Shown here piece by piece: positions 59,895 through 64,000 of a DNA stretch of 64,000 nt; the stretch's first letter is position 1; every line of letters starts with the position of its first letter. This stretch comes from Roseiterribacter gracilis (lineage in GTDB: Bacteria; Pseudomonadota; Alphaproteobacteria; BOG-932; Roseiterribacteraceae), in the NCBI GenBank assembly GCA_018332375.1, contig BOPV01000001.1:2170001-2234000 (forward strand), read 5' to 3'. Made by a program: the position numbers and the translations under genes. The notes beneath the pieces were generated by a model that was not told where the DNA came from, did no database searches, and saw nothing but the letters and a program-made list of their open reading frames with translations.

Positions 59895-60833
59895 GAAATC
59901 GCGCAACAGCGCCATCAACTCGTCGGTCTGTTCGAGATGCACCGCGCTGCCGCTTCGTTCCATCATTACGAATCGCGCCTGCGGCGCTGCGATTTTGAAT
60001 TCCATCTGCAGCTTTGGATACAGCGCACGGTCATAGCGGCCGGCGATGATCAGCATCGGCACGCGGATCTCTTTCAGGCGTGGACGAAAGTCGGGAATGC
60101 GCACCACTTCGCCGCCGACGGCGAAATCGACGTCCTCGCCGGTAAAGACCGGATAAAGCGCACGATTGACCGCGCCCGGTTCGGTCAGCGCCGTCGCCGC
60201 GGCCGAAGGATCATAAAAACGCGCGACCGCGCTCGCGACGCTGCGGATCTTGTCCTGGATCAGCGGATCGGTGGACGGCATGCCACATAGATGCAGCGCT
60301 TCGATCTGCCGCCACAACTCGGGAAACTGATTTTCGATCTCGCGATTCACGTTCTCGTGATTGAGCTGCCACATCACGGGACTGTAGAGGGTGTTGGCGA
60401 GCACGAGCCGCCGCACCAGTTGCGGATGGTCGAGAGTCAGCTGCTGGGCCACCAACCCGCCATACGAATATCCATAGACAGACACCGGGCCGAGCTTGAG
60501 CGTTTCGATCACCGCGGCGACGTCGCGCACGTCGCGCGCGAAGGTGATCTCGTGAAGATCAGCCGGCCATTCCGAACGGCCGCGCCCGTAATAATCGAGA
60601 TAGATCACGCGATGCGTCTGCGCGAGCTGGCTGAACGCCGGATGAAACGTGACGTGCGAATTGGCCGGACCGCCGACCAGCAAAAGCACCGGATCGCCCT
60701 GCCCCTCGCTTTCGATCCAGACTTTGCGTCCGTCGGGCAAGGCGACGCGCGAGCCGGGCGGATGCTCCACCGCCGCATGCGCAAACGCCGAGAACAAAAT
60801 GAACAGGCAGGCTGAGAAGAAAGTCGATCGCAT
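59883..60833 (-). CDS. Secreted alpha/beta hydrolase
   Basis: A 316-residue exported hydrolase with a signal peptide (STFFSACLFILFSAFAHAAV). The oxyanion region is LLLVGGPANSHVTF and the nucleophile elbow VSVYGYSYGGLVAQQL; a late Asp (IIAGRYDRALYP) and His near SGSAVHLEQTDEL complete the likely triad. The lid and GGPANSH start resemble proline iminopeptidase-like enzymes, but the substrate is not predictable. It is followed upstream on the same strand by a serine hydrolase gene and trxA. Confidence 0.85.
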   Translation of the reverse strand: MRSTFFSACLFILFSAFAHAAVEHPPGSRVALPDGRKVWIESEGQGDPVLLLVGGPANSHVTFHPAFSQLAQTHRVIYLDYYGRGRSEWPADLHEITFARDVRDVAAVIETLKLGPVSVYGYSYGGLVAQQLTLDHPQLVRRLVLANTLYSPVMWQLNHENVNREIENQFPELWRQIEALHLCGMPSTDPLIQDKIRSVASAVARFYDPSAAATALTEPGAVNRALYPVFTGEDVDFAVGGEVVRIPDFRPRLKEIRVPMLIIAGRYDRALYPKLQMEFKIAAPQARFVMMERSGSAVHLEQTDELMALLRDFLAA

Positions 60834-60894
60834 GGATGCCTCCGTTGCGATCGGTATGACCGACGCGAAGCATCACGGCCGCCCGTTTCTTGCG

Positions 60895-61998
60895 CTATCG
60901 CACCGCGGGCAGGATGTAGTCGGTCAGCAGCGTCTCGGACTGCTGGTGCATGCCGCGCGTGTTGTAGTTCGTGCTGGTGATCACGACCACCATGTCGAGC
61001 GACGGGATCACATAGACTTTGTTGCCGCCATTGCCCGACATCGCATAAGTCGCGACCGGCGCGGCGGCGCCTTTGGGCGTGAATTTGTTCAACCAGAGAA
61101 GATAGCCATAATCGGTGTCGGGAAACGGCACCGCAGGCAGCTGCGCGCGCGTCGACTCTTCGACCCAGGCACGCGGCATGAGTTGCGTTCCGTTCCATTC
61201 GCCGAGCTGCAGATATAGCTGGCCGAGTTTCAGCAGGTCGCGGCTGCGCAGATCCAGGCTGCCGCCCGTCATCACTTGGCCCGCACCGGAATATTGCCAA
61301 TGCTTCGCCGTGATGCCGAGCGGGCGGAACAGAACCCGTTCGGCGAATTTATCGGCTTTCTGCCCCGTCGTTTTCTCGATCAAGGCGCCGAGCAGGACAG
61401 TTCCGGCCGTACAATAATGAAACGGCAGCGGCGGCGCGCCGCGCGACGGCAACGTGAGCGCGAACTCGACCCAGTCGCGTCGCGGATACATGCGCTCTTC
61501 GTTGCCCGGCGACGCCGCGTCGTTGTCGTCGCAATCGAGCGACGAATCCATCGTCAGCAGGTCTTTGACCGTGACGTCGTCGCTGCGTTTGTAGGCTGGG
61601 AAGTAAGACAGCACGGAGGCGTCGACGCCGGGCAGCTTGCGCTGTGCGATGGCGATGCCGATCAGCATGCCGGTGATCGACTTGGTCGCGGAGCGCGTAT
61701 CGCGCAGCGTGGCTGCGTCACCTTCGAAGTATTTCTCGAAGACCAGCTTGCCGTGGCGCGCGACCAGCACGCTGCCGATCTTGCGGAACGTGCCGTCGCG
61801 CACGGCGCGATCCAGTTGTTGCAGACGGTTTGTATCGAGCCCGACCGATGCGGGCTGCTGGTCCGGTGCGGCGCGTCCTTCTGCCGAAATTAGCAGAAGG
61901 ACGATCAGCGCCGCTCTCGCTACATTACGCAGTGCGCTGCTGCCCGGCCGGCAACACGCTTTCGACCCACTGGTACAAAGCCGTCTTCGGCAACGCAC
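60895..61998 (-). CDS. Serine hydrolase, beta-lactamase/class C PBP family (start uncertain)
   Basis: A secreted beta-lactamase-fold hydrolase. The active-site motif S-x-x-K is visible in DTRSATKSITG, followed by the Tyr motif in FHYCTAGTVLLGALIE and later segments YGYLLWLNKF and YAMSGNGGNKVYVIPSLDMVVV (third box). The only ATG of the open frame, at 61998, would overlap trxA by 74 nt and place the signal peptide (ARAALIVLLLISAEGRAAP) internally. A CTG at 61932, six nt before the trxA stop, would start exactly at the signal peptide. The real start is probably near there. Confidence 0.82.
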   Translation of the reverse strand: MRCRRRLCTSGSKACCRPGSSALRNVARAALIVLLLISAEGRAAPDQQPASVGLDTNRLQQLDRAVRDGTFRKIGSVLVARHGKLVFEKYFEGDAATLRDTRSATKSITGMLIGIAIAQRKLPGVDASVLSYFPAYKRSDDVTVKDLLTMDSSLDCDDNDAASPGNEERMYPRRDWVEFALTLPSRGAPPLPFHYCTAGTVLLGALIEKTTGQKADKFAERVLFRPLGITAKHWQYSGAGQVMTGGSLDLRSRDLLKLGQLYLQLGEWNGTQLMPRAWVEESTRAQLPAVPFPDTDYGYLLWLNKFTPKGAAAPVATYAMSGNGGNKVYVIPSLDMVVVITSTNYNTRGMHQQSETLLTDYILPAVR

Positions 61999-62266
61999 CG
62001 ATCTTGGTCGCTGCGACCTGGCCGTTCACGAACAGCATCAACGTCGGAATGCCGCGCACGCCGTATTTCGACGGCACCATCGGGTTCTCGTCGATGTTGA
62101 TCTTGGCAACGGTCATCTGGTTGCCCTTCTCGCTCGACATCTGCTCAAGGATCGGACCGATCGCTTTGCACGGTCCGCACCACTCGGCCCAGAAATCCAA
62201 CAGTACCGGCTTGTCGGCCTTCAGCACGTCGGCTTCGAACGTTGAATCGGTCACCTGAACGGTCAT
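61925..62266 (-). CDS. trxA: Thioredoxin
   Basis: A 113-residue cytosolic dithiol reductant with the active site WAEWCGPCKAIGP and the cis-proline segment VRGIPTLMLFVNG. Strong ribosome site (AGAGGAG) before the ATG. It lies 85 nt downstream of addA on the same strand, an order common in alphaproteobacteria, and its end overlaps the start region of the serine hydrolase gene. Confidence 0.96.
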   Translation of the reverse strand: MTVQVTDSTFEADVLKADKPVLLDFWAEWCGPCKAIGPILEQMSSEKGNQMTVAKINIDENPMVPSKYGVRGIPTLMLFVNGQVAATKIGALPKTALYQWVESVLPAGQQRTA

Positions 62267-62351
62267 CGGAATGCTCCTCTAGCGCGGCGCGACCGCAGGG
62301 TCGCTTCGTATTCTTGGCGCGTTTTCCCTAGGGAAAACTAGCGCCCAAACT

Positions 62352-64000
62352 CTAAGTGGCACCGCTTTCCAGTCGCAAGAGATAGGGATTGAGGAGCTGG
62401 TTTGGCAGCTCCATCAACCGCGGCGTTTCGGTCCATAGCAACGCCGCCCGCACCGGGCGGACCGGGAACAAGCGAGCAATCACCGCGACATAGGCCGCAA
62501 GCTGGGCGAGGTAGGCCGGCGGTGCATCGCTGGCCCGCTCTGGCGGCGGACGGTCGGTCTTGTAGTCGACCACCCAAATCGCGTCGTCGCCGATGGCCAG
62601 CCGGTCGACCTGCCCGGCCACCAGCGTCGTGCCGATTCGGCCGACCACCGGCACTTCGGCGCGGCTGCCGGGCGCGAACACGGTGGCGAAATCGGGATCG
62701 GCCAACACCGCCAACACTTCGCGCGCCAGCGACGCTTGCGTGTCGACGTCAAGCGCGTGCGCGGGCTGCGCCAGGAACCGCGCGCATGCATCTGCACGCG
62801 CCTCCTGCGCCAGGTTCGGCAGAAGCTGCAGCAGCTTGTGCACCAACCGTCCGCGCTTGCGCAGCGCCTGGTCGCCGCTGCGCATTGCGGGCGAGCGCGC
62901 TGGTGGATCGCGCATGGTGGGGCGCGACGGCGTCAGCGGCTTGGTTGGCGTCGGTTCGGCTGCGGGCGGCACGCGCAACGCATCCGGCACCGGATCGATC
63001 GCGACGGTCTCTTCGCGCAGCGCGCGCGCGGTGCGATCGGGTTCGGCACGCTGTTCGATCGAGATCTGCGCCGTGCCGTCGTCGTGCCGTTGCACGTCAT
63101 CGCCTTGCATCGCCGCTTCGACCAGCCGGTACCAGCTTCCAGCCGGCACGGCGCGACGTTTCTGCCAGCCGGCCACGATCAACCGGTCTTCAGCACGGGT
63201 CAGCGCGACATACAACAGACGCCGGTACTCGTCGTCGGCGGCTTGCTCATGCACACGGCGCGCCGCACGCGCCACCGAATCCTCGTCGGCGCGCGCACCG
63301 CCCCACAACGGCACGTCGCCGTCGGCCCACAACAAACGCGGCCCCTGGCTTTTGTCGATCGTACCGGTCGTGTCGGGCAGCACGACGATCGGCGCCTGCA
63401 GGCCTTTGGCGCCGTGCACCGTAATCAGACGCACCTCGTCGCGCGTGCCTTGCGCCAATTCGCGCTTGAGTTCGGCTTCACCCGCTTCGAGCCAGGCCAG
63501 AAACGATTGCAGCGACGGCGTGTGCGCGGCGCTGTGGATCAAACAGGCCGTCAGAAACTCTTCCAGCGGATCGAGCGCTTCGGCGCCAAGCCGTGCCTGG
63601 ATCGCGCGTCGCCCGCTGCCAAGCGGATCTGCCGGACAAGCGCGCAACAGCGCCGACGCGAACAGCTCGTAAGGCGGCACCAGATCGGCTTCGCCCAACA
63701 ACCGCGACAGCCAGACGCGCGCCGCTTCCCAGGTTTTGTTTTCGCGCGAACGCGCATGCAGCGAAGACCACAAAGACTGCTCGCCGCGCCGATGCGCCAG
63801 TTCGAACAGATCGTCTTCGCCAAGCCCGACCAGCGGCGTCTTCAACAAAGTCGCTAGAGTCAGATCGTCGTCGGGCAGCAACAGAAAGCGGCCCAACGCC
63901 AGCAGATCCATCACCGCCAGTTCGCGCGTCAGCACCATACGGTCGACACCCGCGACCGGCACGTTCAGCGACTTCAACGCGCGCACCATCGCGGGCACGA
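62352..64000 (-). CDS. addA: Double-strand break repair helicase-nuclease AddA, N-terminus beyond window
   Basis: About 549 C-terminal residues of the UvrD-like helicase subunit of AddAB, which processes double-strand breaks for RecA. Visible helicase motifs are V (LITVHGAKGLQAPIVVLPDT) and VI (RRLLYVALTRAEDRLIVAGW). The PD-(D/E)XK nuclease domain at the end has GRLVHKLLQLLP and the catalytic IWVVDYKTDR. A Pro/Arg-rich linker joins the two. The frame continues past the right edge, so the ATPase core is not seen. addB should lie upstream outside the window. Confidence 0.93.
   Translation of the reverse strand, partial: VPAMVRALKSLNVPVAGVDRMVLTRELAVMDLLALGRFLLLPDDDLTLATLLKTPLVGLGEDDLFELAHRRGEQSLWSSLHARSRENKTWEAARVWLSRLLGEADLVPPYELFASALLRACPADPLGSGRRAIQARLGAEALDPLEEFLTACLIHSAAHTPSLQSFLAWLEAGEAELKRELAQGTRDEVRLITVHGAKGLQAPIVVLPDTTGTIDKSQGPRLLWADGDVPLWGGARADEDSVARAARRVHEQAADDEYRRLLYVALTRAEDRLIVAGWQKRRAVPAGSWYRLVEAAMQGDDVQRHDDGTAQISIEQRAEPDRTARALREETVAIDPVPDALRVPPAAEPTPTKPLTPSRPTMRDPPARSPAMRSGDQALRKRGRLVHKLLQLLPNLAQEARADACARFLAQPAHALDVDTQASLAREVLAVLADPDFATVFAPGSRAEVPVVGRIGTTLVAGQVDRLAIGDDAIWVVDYKTDRPPPERASDAPPAYLAQLAAYVAVIARLFPVRPVRAALLWTETPRLMELPNQLLNPYLLRLESGAT

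Overview
This 64 kb window is GC-rich chromosomal DNA from an alphaproteobacterium. The evidence is a threonyl-tRNA synthetase/IF3 pair, the addA-trxA order, a GTTC-N7-GTTC (alphaproteobacterial type) LexA box, TctABC transport, and several large TonB-dependent receptors of the kind abundant in Caulobacterales and Sphingomonadales. I cannot fix the genus. No rRNA, tRNA or CRISPR array was recognised.

Layout. 1-4.6 kb: an MdtAB-like RND efflux operon, cut by the left edge. 4.9-8.7 kb: coaA, a lone receiver protein and small hypothetical genes. This stretch includes a GxxExxY gene inside a 542-bp element with 39-bp inverted ends, and a divergent pair of small genes sharing a LexA box. 8.8-17.6 kb: an EF-G paralogue, an AraC regulator with a glyoxalase-fold protein, envelope proteins, a lipoprotein/response-regulator/histidine-kinase operon, a small ORF-less repeat element, and a D-threonine-aldolase-like enzyme.

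17.8-32.2 kb is the accessory core and the main discovery: a complete lasso-peptide system. Two small precursor genes (A1, A2), a fused RRE-transglutaminase maturase (B) and an asparagine-synthetase-like cyclase (C) lie on the + strand. Converging on them from the minus strand are a secreted S9-family lasso isopeptidase, a TonB receptor with an N-terminal signalling (STN) domain, an anti-sigma regulator (FecR) and an ECF sigma factor (FecI). The expected logic is that the peptide is made and exported, captured by the receptor, imported, and opened by the isopeptidase, while receptor occupancy signals through FecR to the sigma factor. Upstream, an ABC exporter sits between two paralogous GntR-like regulators. 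The precursor-to-receptor block is visibly lower in GC than its flanks, and the change falls inside the receptor gene near 29.3 kb, between the native-looking STN region and the foreign-looking barrel.

32.4-42.7 kb: a catabolic region for hydroxy/keto acids. It holds a fused FAD/Fe-S D-2-hydroxyacid dehydrogenase, a GntR regulator, serine-glyoxylate aminotransferase, an MFS permease, TctCBA and a hydratase. Two copies of the palindrome ATTGCATGCAAT, one before the dehydrogenase and one between gntR and the aminotransferase, suggest a shared operator. 42.8-53.3 kb: three further TonB receptors, two of them a tandem duplication. 53.3-64 kb: housekeeping genes, namely thrS, infC (apparently starting at a non-canonical ATA), two rRNA methyltransferase genes, an ammonium transporter, two secreted hydrolases, trxA and the 3' part of addA.
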